Below, one piece after another: positions 25,880 to 37,429 of a DNA stretch of 64,000 nucleotides. The DNA lies in the NCBI RefSeq assembly GCF_958295425.1, contig NC_081142.1, positions 26,864,822 to 26,928,821 on the forward strand. Reading direction: 5' to 3'. Source of the stretch: Solea solea (taxonomy: Eukaryota; Chordata; Actinopteri; Pleuronectiformes; Soleidae). Each line of letters opens with the position of its first letter. Positions within the stretch are counted from its first letter, which is position 1. Under the pieces are notes generated by a model. It saw only the letters and a list, made by a program, of their open reading frames with translations. It had not been told where the DNA came from and searched no databases. Position numbers and translations under genes: made by a program.

Positions 25880-26118
25880 TAACTCAAAAGGTGGTGGGTT
25901 CAATTCCTGGCTCCGCTACCCTACATGCCGATGTGTCCTTGGAGAAGACACTTAACTCACTGTTGCTCCTGAGTTTTAATGGGTTTTAATGGGTATGATA
26001 GAAAATGCACTGCACATAGTGCTGTATGAATGTGTGAGTGAATGAGTGAATGTCAAAGCTGTATTAAAGCAGCTTTGAGTGGTCATCAAGACCAGAAAAG
26101 TGCTTTATAAATACAAAC
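25880..26118 (+). mobile_element. tRNA-like fish retroposon (type 1)
   Basis: GGTGGTGGGTTCAATTCCTGG resembles a tRNA B box. It is followed by GATGTGTCCTTGGAGAAGAC, ACTTAACTCACTG, AGCTTTGAGTGGTCATCAAG and AAAAGTGCTTTATAAATAC. This is a common fish dispersed unit. Partial minus copies lie at 30010-30185 and 61690-61880. Confidence 0.6.
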
Positions 26119-26350
26119 ATTTACCTTATATAGGATTTCTCTGGATTGTATCAGATTTTACATATTTATTTGTCTGATTTTGAGTATCATATGATCTCAT
26201 CCCTAGTGATGTGGATTGATTTTCTCATGGGTTTTTGTTTAGGGACGATTGGTTTGAGGAGATCAGAACCACAAATGTCGATACTAGTGAATTTCAATGC
26301 TTGTACAATTACAATTAATCTGAATCACAATATAAATTGTATCAATCATA

Positions 26351-27140
26351 CTTGGTTTCATACACCTTTTCCTAGGATCAAATTCAAGCACTTTTCAAGC
26401 ACTTTTAAGGTCCATTATCAACCTTTGTCCAGCACCTTACTTACATGTGTGGTAAAACATGCATTTATACCTATACACACATACTCAAAAACATTTATTT
26501 TAAAAAAACATTTATTTATTTTGTTGGTATACAGATAGTAATATTCTATATTATATTTTATTTCATGGTAGCAGAATTATTATAAATTAAATGAAAACAC
26601 CTGTTCACCTGCTTATTAACTCACACATATCTATATCATTATTTTCATAATCGATGAATCAATCTAATATTGATCTGTGTTAGCAAAACCTCAAAGTAAT
26701 GATGTTCTCAAATCTGTTTTGTCCACAAACCAGAAATATTCAGTTTTAATTATTTTTGTATGTATATATGTATATATACAGTATATATGTACATATATGT
26801 ATACTGTATATATATTTATATATGTATATATATTATATTATATATATATATAACCATCACATGTATTGTATTGAATAAATTGGTGAAATACAATAGATAT
26901 TATAAATGTAATATTATTATATATTGATTAGCCTAAAAATACCCAGATATTATTTAAAATCCATGATTAATAATTAATTAATCTTTACAGCATGTATATC
27001 TAATGAGCCAATCAAAATGGAAACAAATGATTAATTATTAAGTGAAGAAAATAGAAACATTGCAATTTCAACCGTTTTTCATGCACTTTTCAAACTTTGA
27101 AACCACAAAATGAAAACTCCCAGCACATGTTCAAACCCTG
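26351..27140 (+). mobile_element. Decayed hAT-like DNA element
   Basis: It begins CTTGGTTTCATACACCTTTTC and AATTCAAGCACTTTTCAAGC, and ends CATGTTCAAACCCTG. The ends are approximately inverted (AGGGTTTGAAC versus TGGTTTCATAC). The interior is AT-rich and includes the TA tract at 26755-26850. No transposase is left. Confidence 0.45.
26755..26850. repeat. AT-rich tract with imperfect palindrome
   Basis: Alternating TA/TG/CA runs. TATATACAGTATATATGTAC is followed by an inverted partner (GTACATATATGTATACTG), with a small insertion in one arm. Cruciform potential only. Confidence 0.8.
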
Positions 27141-28155
27141 CAAGAGACAATTAAATATCGGCAAAAGCAAATCATCCCAGCTCTACCGCACACTAATTCC
27201 ACACATGCACAGGCTTTTGGAGAAAAGCAGTGAGAGTTGACGCGGACAAGAGTAATGAGTCTGTGCACCTGTAACATGATTCTGTCTTTAGAAGGAGAGC
27301 AGAGGAGGGGGGGGGGGGGGGGCAGTGTCCCTCCCTTCCGTCCTCCCAGTTGGACGCCGCTGTTGTGCTGCTCATTGTCTTTGTGTCACGGGTCAAGAAG
27401 ATAAATCCTCCTCGTGCTGGGGTTTTACAAACAGCCTCAGAAAAATGATAGTCCTGGGAGCATATTTTTGGCATCATATAAATAAGAAATGGAGAAAGAA
27501 AAAGAGAAGAAGAGAGAAATTTTACTCCTGAATTAATTATCCGGTTTGTGTAAGACCTCGAAGGAAACCAAACCACAGACCTGGGAAACCAAACCATGTT
27601 GGAAGAAGTTATTTGTTATTTATTTCTCACATAAGCATTTCATTGTACAAATAATTATGTTTAACATGCCTCAAATATAAAGGCTTTATAAAGTATGACT
27701 GTTTATTCATAAAACATTTATGTACTGTCATATACATAAAAACGGTGAACAGCAAGTCTGCAATGATTTATCAATTATTATTTAATAAATCGCTAACTAT
27801 TTCACATAATCTATTAATCTGTTTACGGGCGACTTTTATAAAATTAAAACCAGCACTAAAACTGAATTTATATTGGTTTTTAGATGAAAGAAGATATTTG
27901 AGGACATCGTCATTTTAAAGTTTGGGATGGACAAAACAACTCAATAATTAGCAGATTTCTTGATTGTGACAATAAGTGTTAGTTGCAGCCTTTGTGATAA
28001 ACATAGATGCATTAAAAATAAAAAATAAATACTTATACATGTAGTTAAATGATACAACCAACTACAAATATGACATAACGACAATACAATAACATGGGGT
28101 CCATAGTTGCACTGAACAACTTTGAGTAAAAAAAAACAAATAACGATGCTCTCTA
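27141..28155. other. Noncoding stretch, includes a G-run
   Basis: A run of 17 Gs at 27306-27322 lies within a purine-rich flank. The 134-codon minus frame at 27597-27193 passes through that homopolymer and has no recognisable domain. No gene is supported. Confidence 0.5.
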
Positions 28156-28260
28156 TATTAGTGGTTCTCAAGGACTGGGACAGGACCCACAGATTGGTCG
28201 CGGGGCAAGGTTTTTTGGGACCTCAAACAAATTTCCTGAATATTTCAAACCTCTTAGTTC
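28156..28260 (+). mobile_element. hAT 5'-end fragment (second type)
   Basis: TAGTGGTTCTCAAGGACTGG, then CAGGACCCACAGATTGGTCG and CGGGGCAAGG. This resembles the left end of hAT elements that read ...GGTTCTCAA...GACCCA...GGTCGCGG. No right end is found nearby. Confidence 0.5.
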
Positions 28261-29186
28261 AGATACAGTATATGTATATATGTCCAAAATAACATCCATA
28301 AAATGAAGTTTTAGTTTCGCTTGTCATGACTGAGATTGTGATTTGGGTGGCGATGGTTTGCCATGTTGGTTGAAGTCTGAGATAAACTTTCCAAATCTTG
28401 AATCCACAAAGGCTAAAAAAAAAACAGTGGATTATCACCACACTGTGGGTTCTGTTGAGTTTAGTACAATTACTTTAAAACACGTGAAACATCTGCAGAT
28501 ATGGAGGTGATTGATGACACGAGCAGCGAGCAGTTGAGAGAAGCACAAAGGGAGATTGTTTGAAGATTATAGTGATGAAATAGTCAAATTTATTATCTTG
28601 ACAGCTGGATATTCCAATTTCTTTGCCGCTGAGCCATGTAGATTTTCCAGAGTGCAAACACGTTTAAGTACTTCTTCAGAGTCAATTAAATCAGATACTA
28701 GTTAAATTACCATTTTTATTAACCTGCAGGTTCAGATATTTTCTGTAATTTTAATCACTATTGAAAGTCTATTAAAACAGCTTCCCTATGAAGACAGTAA
28801 GTAAGAGGTCATTTTGAGAGCGGCAGAATTAATCACCCCATGTCACTTCACATCTACCTTTCAATTCACTTTAAAGCTTGCTCTGAGATTTACACGTGCA
28901 TGGAGAAATAATCTGTGGTTAGTTGAAGGAGAGCAGAGGAGCAGTGATGAGCTGTGACCATCCTGAGCTTCCAGAGAGTTTGGTTGTTGAAATGAGGGTT
29001 GGACGGTATTTGTGAAGGCTTGACAGTAAAGACAATTCCATATCCAACGTACTCCGACTTCAACAATTCTTAATTTGGAGTTGAAATGAATGTCGGATGT
29101 AAATTCTATTTTATTTCTTGTTTAAACATATTAAAGTGTTTAGTTGTCTTGAAAAAACGTCATATTTCTCATGCTCATGTAACAAC
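28261..29186. other. Noncoding stretch
   Basis: Nothing recognisable: no open frame with a domain and no repeats beyond short A/T runs. Confidence 0.5.
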
Positions 29187-29362
29187 AGCCACATGGTGTA
29201 GTGGTTAGTGCTCTTGCCTTTGCAGCAAGAAGATGGGTTCGTGACCCGGTTGGAACAAGCGCCTTTCTGCACGGAGTTTGCATGTTCTCCCCGGGTTCTC
29301 TGGTTTCCTTCCACAGTCCAAAAACATGCAATATGGGCTTTAGGTAAATTGGTCACACTAAA
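29187..29362 (+). mobile_element. tRNA-like fish retroposon (type 2), 5' half
   Basis: GGTGTAGTGGTTAGTGCTC resembles an A box and GGGTTCGTGACCCGG a B box. These are followed by TGCACGGAGTTTGCATGTTC, TCCCCGGGTT and CAGTCCAAAAACATGC. It stops at GGTCACACTAAAT where a hAT element begins, and resumes at 29783. Confidence 0.7.
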
Positions 29363-29781
29363 TCAGGGGCCACATGCAGCCTGCAGGTCGCTGTCCTGTG
29401 GCCCTACACTTATATAATTATACATAAGCTTGTCTAGTGTTTTAATTACATTTGTCTACATGTATATTTTGATTTAATGTTTTAATGTTTCTGTTTTATT
29501 TCTGTCAGTTTGTTATTTACAGTTTCATTTTACGTCATAAATGTGTTTGTTTGTTCTGAGCTATACATCAAAAACACTTTTACTCTGAAATGGTGTTCAG
29601 TGTCATCCTAAATCTTTGTAATTGCAACAACATGATGGATTATCAAGATATCATTTTAATTTCTGATCATTAAACTGTTAAATTTTCCCAAATTGTTGGA
29701 CTTTTTTCACATGACCTGGCTCCATCCTTACCAGACTAGAAGTTCACTGGCCCCCAGGTCATTTTGAGTTTGAGGCCCCTG
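29363..29781 (+). mobile_element. hAT-type element inserted in the retroposon
   Basis: It starts CAGGGGCCACATGCAGCCTGC and ends GAGTTTGAGGCCCCTG, so the outer CAGGGGCC ends are inverted. About 420 bp, AT-rich interior, no transposase. Related fragments lie at 15350-15530 and 48349-48740. The flanking octamers (CACTAAAT and TATAAAAT) share five positions, a diverged target duplication. Confidence 0.65.
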
Positions 29782-29782
29782 C

Positions 29783-29930
29783 TATAAAATTGGATGGTTG
29801 TTTGTCTCTGTGTGGCCCTGTGATGGACTGGCGACTGTCCAGGGTGTACCCCGCCTATCGCCTTATAACAGCTAAGATTGGCACAGCTCCCCCCGCGACG
29901 CTTTGTAGTGGTAGAAGATGGATGGATGTC
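29783..29930 (+). mobile_element. tRNA-like fish retroposon (type 2), 3' half
   Basis: GGTTGTTTGTCTCTGTGTGG, then TGTGATGGACTGGCGACTGT, CCAGGGTGTACCCCGCCTAT and a GATGGATGGATG end. It directly continues the unit that breaks off at 29362; without the 420-bp insertion the unit would be about 325 bp. Confidence 0.7.
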
Positions 29931-30009
29931 AAAGCAGATGTAGATATATATATTTTTTTAATTCTGCAAAATATATAAACATAAACAATATAATAGCTCT
30001 ATAGGACGC

Positions 30010-30185
30010 TCACATAAATGGTCATTCACCCATTCATACAGTCCATCTACTGTATGTGCAGTGTCTTTCTTACCCATTCACATGTAGCCAAGGCCACATC
30101 ATTATGCAGACTAGCATAGCTGGGAATCAAACCCACAACCTCCCAGTTGAAAGAAGACTTTCTCTACTACTGAGCTACTGTCACT
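30010..30185 (-). mobile_element. tRNA-like fish retroposon (type 1), partial
   Basis: On the plus strand: CATTCACCCATTCATACAG, then GGGAATCAAACCCACAACC and CTACTACTGAGCTACTGTCA. The reverse complement has a B-box-like GGTTTGATTCCC. This is a decayed minus-strand relative of 25880-26118. Confidence 0.5.
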
Positions 30186-30189
30186 TAGC

Positions 30190-30672
30190 ATAGAAGAATA
30201 TCATAGAATCAAATCAGCCGATAATATCGTGCACCCCTTACATATACAGTAGTTTATACTTTGTTATACAGTATAATTAGCACAGCGCCATCTGTAGTTG
30301 GTTTGTTTTTCTGGGGGAAAATGTTTGGAAGTTTTCGTTAAAAATGAGGCATTAAACGAGCAGTTTCTCACATTGGAAGCTGCCATAGATGCCCCCTCCC
30401 TCGCAAAACCTGTGGCATCTCCCCCTTTTCCCCCCACTGTGGGTGTGGAGTGGGCCAGCCTCTGGAGACGGTAAATAATCCACCAAGAGAACATTAACCT
30501 TTAGTTGTGGTGTTAAGATGGAACCTCAATTAACAAGAGTAAATAATCCTTGTGATTACTTTTAGCCGCCCTTTATCTCATACATAACCTCATTAAATGG
30601 ACCATTCAAACATAAAACCACAACTAATCAAGAGCTTTGCTCAGGCATCGCAGTGTGGCTGTGTGGGATTTT

Positions 30673-30703
<31 letters not shown>

Positions 30704-31474
30704 CCACACACACACACTTAGATTAAAGACACTTAATGGATAATAAAGAGTTTTTGTTTTGCGATAACTTTCTCACGATTCAGTGAATTAATTGCAGAAT
30801 GATTTTATTTTAAACATAAAGTGGTTATTAATGGCACAACATTAAATGATAAAAATGAAAAACTGATAGCGATTTGTAATGAAAGTAGTTAAGTAGGCTT
30901 AGAACAATATTAAACAGAAAAAAAAAATCACGTTACAATTACCCTGACCAAAATAATTGTGGTTTGAATATAGAATACATATATTTGGTATAATTTCCTT
31001 TTATTTTAACAGTTTTTGGAATATGGTAATTTTGGTTATTTGGCATATTTATTTTAGGATGGATCTGATCTGAATACATTTCCATGGTAGATATTATTTT
31101 TCAAAATGTCATAAAAAATATTAAATTTCAGCTTCCAGTTTGACCGACGCGGATGTAAAACACCAGAAAGTGCACATCCTGAACCTCTAAAACCCTCCCT
31201 CAACTGTTCATATTGGATTCGAGGGGCGCTCACTTGAGGTCTCACTGAGCAGTAATATCAGATTTGGTTTCATTGTGTTTGCAGGTTGAAATGGATTTAA
31301 ATAGACCATATAGGAAATTGACTCCATTTAATCTGGACATTGAAATGTAGACCGTGTAATCAGTTCTCGTTCACATGTGGGCCAAGATAAGACTGGTTTT
31401 ATTTGTGTGTAAATCTATCCAGAGAGGCCTCATTCTTGGCTGTGGCTGTGGTATAAGCCATGCCTCCCAGCTAT

Positions 31475-31508
<34 letters not shown>

Positions 31509-32049
31509 ACACTGCATTTGTGTGGACATAACTGGTCCTTCTCCTGCGTCCCCACCCTCTGCCTCGGGATCCTTGTGTAATTGAGAGACGATCTGGGCAT
31601 CGCACACAAAGAATGGTCACACTGCCTCAGGAAGTGAGCACAATAATCTTTGTAACAAGGCGAGGAAGCCTCTTTCTCTCTCTCTCATGGTGGAAGTAAG
31701 GAAATGTGAGGGAAGGGAGATAATATAATTCCTTAAGTGTTTTGTTCACTTACAAACAAAAGAGAAAAAAAACCCAGAAAACTAAAATCTAAACAGCTAA
31801 GAGCGACACTCGGGTCTGTGTGTGAACAGTGCACTCTTTGTTTCAGCAAAAGTTGCAGTGTAATACAATACGTGTGTGTGTGTGTGTGTGTATTCCTCAT
31901 CATTCGCATCCACTGCTGCTGCTTCAGCCTGGTTCAACTTCAATTGTCACCTGAGCCTTGTTGCCTTTAATTACTGCCTCTGCGTGGACAGAAGTGCATA
32001 CAAATGGCGCATTGGAAGAGTAGATGAAAGGGAGTTCATTTGGAAGACT
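30190..32049. other. Noncoding stretch with three dinucleotide microsatellites
   Basis: (CA)n at 30675-30717 with one CCC interruption, (TG)n at 31477-31508 and (TG)n at 31871-31891. These produce several spurious His-Thr frames. Nothing else is recognised. Confidence 0.6.
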
Positions 32050-32370
32050 ACAACAAAACCATTTGTTCCCGCCGCAACAGCACGCGCCGCGTGACAAACT
32101 ACGCGTCGCTCTTATGAATAATTCTGAAATTCTGAGCAATCAAGTTTTAAGGATATCGTAAATCCCGTTTAAATGGCCTCATTCATTACGCGGCAGAGAT
32201 GGGAGGGACGCTAATAAAGTGTCGCGTCTGAAATTGTCAGCGACTCCATGCGTCGCTGGGAGATGCTCGGCGCGGAGCCGCTGATGTATGGTGCGACCGA
32301 CTGTGTGGTGATGGAAATGTCGACGCGGCCTCGTTAGCATTCTGCTGTAAGCCTCGGGCAGCGGTGTCAG
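32050..32370. promoter_or_regulatory. CpG-dense block
   Basis: The sequence shifts abruptly to many CpGs (CACGCGCCGCGTGACAAAC, ACTACGCGTCGC, TACGCGGCAGAG, GGCGCGGAGCCGC, GTCGACGCGGCC) in an otherwise CpG-poor region. This is CpG-island-like, perhaps a promoter or a conserved regulatory element. No exon with good splice sites was found beside it. Confidence 0.35.
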
Positions 32371-32574
32371 ATTCTCTCAGAATTTACAGCTCAGTTTGGA
32401 AGCAGAAGAGTATACGTGTGTGTGTGGGTGTGCGTAACGACTGTGGGGGGGCTTTATGATGACTATACTGATCGTCAGCAGCAGCGTCTGCTCCAAGGAA
32501 AATGTTGATTAATGAACAGCGCCGTATGTAAGGTTAGAGTCTGTAAGTCCACCATTTTCTGCCGTTTCTTTTAA

Positions 32575-32885
32575 TGTACATTATAATAGTCAAGTGGAAG
32601 CGGAAAAAGAACTTGGCTTGTGACTGAAGGGTTGCCTGTTCGGGTCCTCACCAAGCCCAGGGCGGGGGTACCACCGGGCAAGGTACTCAATCCCCATTGC
32701 TCATCGTTAATTGGACACTCTACACTGACCCCAGCCACAGAGGCCACATCCAGTGTACTCCTAGCCTGGATAAATGGGAGGGATGCGTCAGGCATCTGGT
32801 GTAAAAATCAAATATGTGGATCATCCACTGAGGCGACCCCCAAAGAGAAAGCAGCCAAAAGAGAAAATGAAATGCCAAAAACTGT
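32575..32885 (+). repeat. Fish retroelement 3'-end-like repeat
   Basis: GGAAGCGGAAAAAGAACTTGG, then ACCGGGCAAGGTACTC, GGATGCGTCAGGCATCTGG, TGTAAAAATCAAATATGTGG and GAGGCGACCCCCAAAGAG with a purine tail. The order (GGCATC-GGTGTAAAA-CAAAT-GTGG-CGACCCC) matches a dispersed unit common in fish genomes. Family name uncertain. Confidence 0.5.
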
Positions 32886-32959
32886 TTATACTAGCCATAA
32901 GTATGTTTTTTTCAATTACATTTTAAATGATTTAAAATAAAAACTGTTTAAAAGGTTGA

Positions 32960-33412
32960 ATAAAACCTTTTATATGTATACTTTAAGCAACAGCATTGCT
33001 TTATGGAGGCTACCATATCATCAGGTTTCTACATGAGCCTGAATGGACAAACGAGCCAATATGAAATATGAAAATCCTCCTTCTTTACATGTGAAGGCCA
33101 CTGGAAAACCAGACCTACGTCAAGATGTCTGGTCTGGGCACACAATTGGCAGGGCTCAATCCAAGGGGCGGGATAAACACTTGTCTTTCAATTCATTCCT
33201 GCACGCGATAGGAGAGTTTGGATTTTGCAGCTCACGAGCTAACTTGGAGTTTCTAGACGGAACCCTTTGCTACCGTTGAGGTGCGTCTAGATTCATAGTT
33301 CCCTGACGCACTTGAGAAAAAGAGAAGTGAGAGGAGTCGTCCTCCTTTTGTTACAATCTGCAGTCTCACCATTAGATGTCACTAATTCCCTCACACTGGA
33401 CCTTTAATGTCT
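32960..33412 (+). repeat. Dispersed repeat C (ends CTCACACTGGACCTTTAA)
   Basis: CCTTTTATATGTATACTTTAAG and GAATGGACAAACGAGCCAA match 6.2-6.3 kb. TTACAATCTGCAGTCTCACC ATTAGA.GTCACTAATTC matches 52.81-52.86 kb, and CACACTGGACCTTTAA matches 47.07 kb. The shared ends suggest a nonautonomous DNA transposon. The 78-codon plus frame at 33043-33279 lies inside it and is not a gene. Confidence 0.5.
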
Positions 33413-35700
33413 TGTTATCTTCTCTACTTAACTGTAGGCGAGTTGAGTTTCAGTTTAACTCAAGCAAGTCCAGTCGCCCACAGCTAACTAGAGAAGATGA
33501 CTATGACCTGGATGACTGAGAACCTACAACTGTTCAATGAAGTCACATCTGACATCATAGAGGTTACACAAGCAAATATCATTATAAAGAGAACACTACT
33601 AATGTTGTGCCACACTGTTTCAAAGTAAAGTTTGTTGTTTTTGGGGTAAACTGATTGAGAACTTTGTCATACTGTTAGCTTGTAGCCTGCTATTGCTAGC
33701 TTCCCCACACTTACTGACCCTAACTTTGATTGTATCTCTGCTTTACCTTTAGATAAGTCCACATGGCAGTTTCATGGTCATATGATGGGATGGAAATATT
33801 GAAAACTGGATGGATTCACGGAGCTAATTCTTTCCATGTTGGACCTACTGCATATATCAAAAGAAAAAAGATTTGAAACCAATAGAAACGACGTAAACAA
33901 GATAAATAACAGACAGATTTGTATTTTTGTTTTGCTGCCACCATGAATGCTGCCCAGGCCTTGTGAATTTGAAACAGTAAGTTCAGTTAAATGAAGACAG
34001 GCTTTCAAATGTTCCTGCAAGACCACATTGACTCTCACATCCTTCTTTAGACCGTCTCTTTCCTGGAGCACTCTCCTAAGAAGGGGAGAAAATGTGAATT
34101 ACAACTAAGCTACTTAACCACAATGAATTAAGGCCTAACATTTGAAAATTTGATACTGAAATGACTGTCATTATGGTGCATTACGTCTGAGTATAATGAT
34201 TGCTTTGGCGCTGTTTGAAGACAAAGAAAGACTCTGGAGGGAAGAACAGTCACAGGAAAAGTTGATTTCGTGGCCGTTAATGATATGTGAACTTCAAACC
34301 TTAATTTTAGCAGCAATCATTTCCTGCCATTTCACAACTCATCCTTTGTTAGCTACCTAAGTAGTAACGCCATCTGCAAATGATTTCTTTTTTTTTCCCC
34401 TGGACAAAGAGCCATACCCACACACAGAGAAACAGGCTTGTTTTTCATTTGTAAAACATGTGCTTCAGTGCAGGAATAAATAAGTGGGAAGAATGCACAC
34501 TCTATTTTTAATCTTTTGCCACAGATTTATGGATTTGATGGGTTTGGAGAGACGTAAACATATCAAATCTGTAGGCATCTTGTTGCAAAAGCAGGAAATT
34601 AGTAAGATATACCGTCCTCATTCTGATGTGTGTTTTGCCTCTGCTGTGTTTTTGTGGGGAGAAGATTTGCACCAAATGTCTCAGAGTGTTGACAAAGAGA
34701 TGAACTGCATACCAAGAGTGAGGACCACACAGTCAGTGTGACCACATTTTCCTCACAGTCATATTATCAAAAGTACCAAAAAGAAATTTGGAAAATGGGA
34801 CAGACTTTGACTTCATTTCTTTGTTTTTGTATGTGTGTGTGTGTGTTTGTAGGTTTTAAACAATGTGGTGAACGACTGAAGCTGTTATTAATTCTCCATC
34901 AATTTCTGTTTGGATGCCTGAAAGCTAATTAAAGGGGAAGTTAATTGAATCACACACAAGAAGCTTCTAAACAAATGAATTGTGTTTAGGGACGGATGGC
35001 AGTTAAAAGCAAGGAGAACTTGGAGATTAAATGAAAAGGTTGAAATGACCAAAGAGTAAGTCTGTTTCATGTACTGCCATATATGGATGATTTACTTTTT
35101 CCTTTGTGAATTAAAGGGTTGGTGGTCATCTCATCCTCTGAATGGGGCAACTATTTTTTTGTATTATGTATATTTTTAGTTTTGTATTTCATTTCATTTG
35201 ACTTGCCACCTTGTTTAAAAGTCCGTAGCTCACGCAATCTGTCAACACCCACCGGCTCTAGACAGCACGAGACAGCGTTTTCACGCTGTAATTCAAAAAC
35301 TACATATTTACTGTAAATACAAGAAAGATATGTTTCACCAACCGGCCAGAGAACGAGAAGAGAATGCTGTATTTGCAAGAGTGTTGTTGATGTAGTTAAG
35401 TCAAATATGATATGGTGTTGTTGTATCGGTGTTTGACTTCCTATCCTGCTCGTGCTGAAATCTGCTGAATAGAATTGTTGTGTTTCATAAACGCTAGTTG
35501 CTGCAATGTTGTGAATACAGAATCACACATTTCCTTTACATCAAAAAAGGATTTGCCATTTGTCCACAAAAGAAAGAAACGATTTACACCAAGACTAGGA
35601 TCAGTATAATCTCAGGTTATGTTTTTCACCTTCATGGCTTTCAATCAGTTTTAATATAATGACAATATATAGCCAAACATTGTACCCAACCACACCTTTT
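33413..35700. other. Noncoding stretch
   Basis: No simple repeats beyond a short TG run at about 34834-34847. The minus frame at 34071-33778 (97 codons) contains a hydrophobic stretch but lacks a convincing acceptor. No gene is supported. Confidence 0.4.
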
Positions 35701-35704
35701 GTAT

Positions 35705-35832
35705 TCATTCATTCATTCATCTTCTACCACTTTATCCTTCACATGAGGGTCGTGGGGAGCGCTGGTGCCAATCCCAGCTGACGTGGGGCGAAAGGCGGGG
35801 TACACCCTAGACAGGTCGCCAGTCCATTGTAG
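35705..35832 (-). mobile_element. tRNA-like fish retroposon (type 2), 3' tail
   Basis: On the plus strand: CATTCATTCATTCATCTTCTACCAC, GAGGGTCGTGGGGAGCGC, GGCGGGGTACACCCTAGAC and AGGTCGCCAGTCCATTG. This is the reverse complement of the 3' half seen at 29783-29930. Confidence 0.65.
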
Positions 35833-35850
35833 TGTTTCCATTATTGAAGA

Positions 35851-35852
<2 letters not shown>

Positions 35853-35881
<29 letters not shown>

Positions 35882-36190
35882 TTGTCATAATTATATCCAT
35901 TTTAAGATTTGCATTGGACAGCCTATCAAGGCCTTATCCCTAACCTTAACCACTTAATGCTTAAACTTAAACTTGAACTTAAACTTTAGCTTAACCTAAC
36001 CTAACCACAATTCTAAGTCTAAAATAGTTCCTCAGAAATTAGGTTGTGCCTCATTAGGACCAGGTTTGGTCTTCTTAGGACTACAGGTCCTAAAGTTCTA
36101 ACCCTAACCAGACAAATGTCCTCACTCTATGGTTTCTAAGTGTGTTGGTCCTCACAGAGATGCCCATACAGGAACACATACACACACACT
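35853..36190. repeat. (CA)n plus CCTAACC-rich fish repeat
   Basis: (CA)n at 35853-35881. Then telomere-like degenerate CCTTAACC/CTTAAACTT strings at about 35935-36010, then GTCCTCACTCTATGG, GTGTTGGTCCTCACAGAG and a second short CA run. The telomere-like strings are irregular and belong to the repeat, so this is not a true telomere. Confidence 0.5.
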
Positions 36191-36194
36191 ACCT

Positions 36195-36700
36195 CAAGGC
36201 TGTGTTTCATTGTCCTGGAAAAGCCATGAGGAGGAATTCCTTTCATGTGTCATCTCCTGTCACAGCTCCGTCCTGACAGAAGCTTAGTGACATACAAGAG
36301 GCCTCAGCAGAACGTCCTGCTTTTAGTCAAATGAAGAGCCTGGCAGCTGCTGTATTCATCAAAATCAACGGATAATCTCCTGTCCATATAAAATCCAGTC
36401 ATGATTAACATTTTTTTCCTCCTAAAGGGGGGATGGGAGTGTGAAACAGGCACCTTTAAGGAGACACTTGAGCAACGTAGGGTGGAGAAGGTTTGGCAAC
36501 TATGTCAGGAGATTTAAAGTTGCATGAGTCATGTAGAAACCATGCATGCATTTCATTTTTAAGCTGATATTCACTGCACTTTATATGCATCTGTGATGTG
36601 GAATAAAACAAGCAAACCACAGGAAGCTGCTATTTCCTGTTCTTGACAATGACAAAGCAGAATTCTTTCAAACACCAACACGCTCATGATTAGTTTCTAG
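36195..36700. promoter_or_regulatory. Candidate conserved noncoding element
   Basis: A repeat-free stretch with long balanced words (CATTCATCAAAATCAACGG, CCAGTCATGATTAACATTT, GTTGCATGAGTCATGTAG). Judged by texture only. Confidence 0.22.
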
Positions 36701-37429
36701 CTCACTGTACAATGGGAGTTGAGGTCTGAACAAATAATGCAGAAAGTGGACTTTCCAAAAGAGTGACATCCAGTGATGCAGGCCCCTAAACTCAACTTTT
36801 CCCTTTGGCTTCATAATTATTATTATTATTATTAGATAATTTGGCCAATATGATAAACACTAACTAATATCTTACATTGATTAGTTTACATTAGCTGGAG
36901 AAGTTACTTTTCAAGATGCTTTTCAGCATGTTTAACATAAGGCTGCAGCATAATACCAGTTTGAGGCTGTGTTCTTCTTAAGGTGCTTTCACACCAAATG
37001 TTACATTGAATTTTCTACCTCCTGTTAGTCGGTGGATTATTTGTGTTTACTCATGACTAAACACAACCAGCAACTATACTCTCATGGTGCTAATGAGGTA
37101 ACTACTTTCATAGTAAAGGGCAAACAGCTTTAATCGTATAACACTCAGCTATTTTCTTCTTCCCTCACTTTCTGCACAGCCAACTCGTTCTTACTCTAAC
37201 ATTGGAAGAATCTCACCAAAACAACAGAAGATTTTTATAATTAGACTTCTGATGTTTAAACCATTTAAAACCAATGTCCACCAATTTTTTTTTTTTTTAT
37301 GAAGCGGCCATCATTGAACACGCAGTCTTGTCCTCCTGACCTCGGCTCTGTGTTGGATGAGGTCTAATCAGAGACGAGGAAGGGAGCTGGGAATCTCTTC
37401 CTCCTTCACAACTCCTGAACCAACCAACC

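Noticed and set aside
25880..26118. Functional tRNA gene suggested by a B-box-like GGTTCAATTCC
   Set aside because: No cloverleaf or acceptor stem; it is the head of a tRNA-like retroposon with a long unrelated 3' body.
27193..27597. 134-codon minus frame
   Set aside because: It runs through a 17-G homopolymer (poly-Pro) and has no domain or splice support.
33778..34071. 97-codon minus frame with a hydrophobic stretch, as a possible 3' exon of the RING-CH gene
   Set aside because: The only phase-0 acceptor (GTGGTCTTGCAG) lacks a pyrimidine tract, and the hydrophobic part derives from A/T-rich low-complexity sequence.
35935..36010. Telomere-like CCTAACC strings
   Set aside because: Irregular and embedded in a dispersed (CA)n-associated fish repeat, so not evidence for a chromosome end or fusion.
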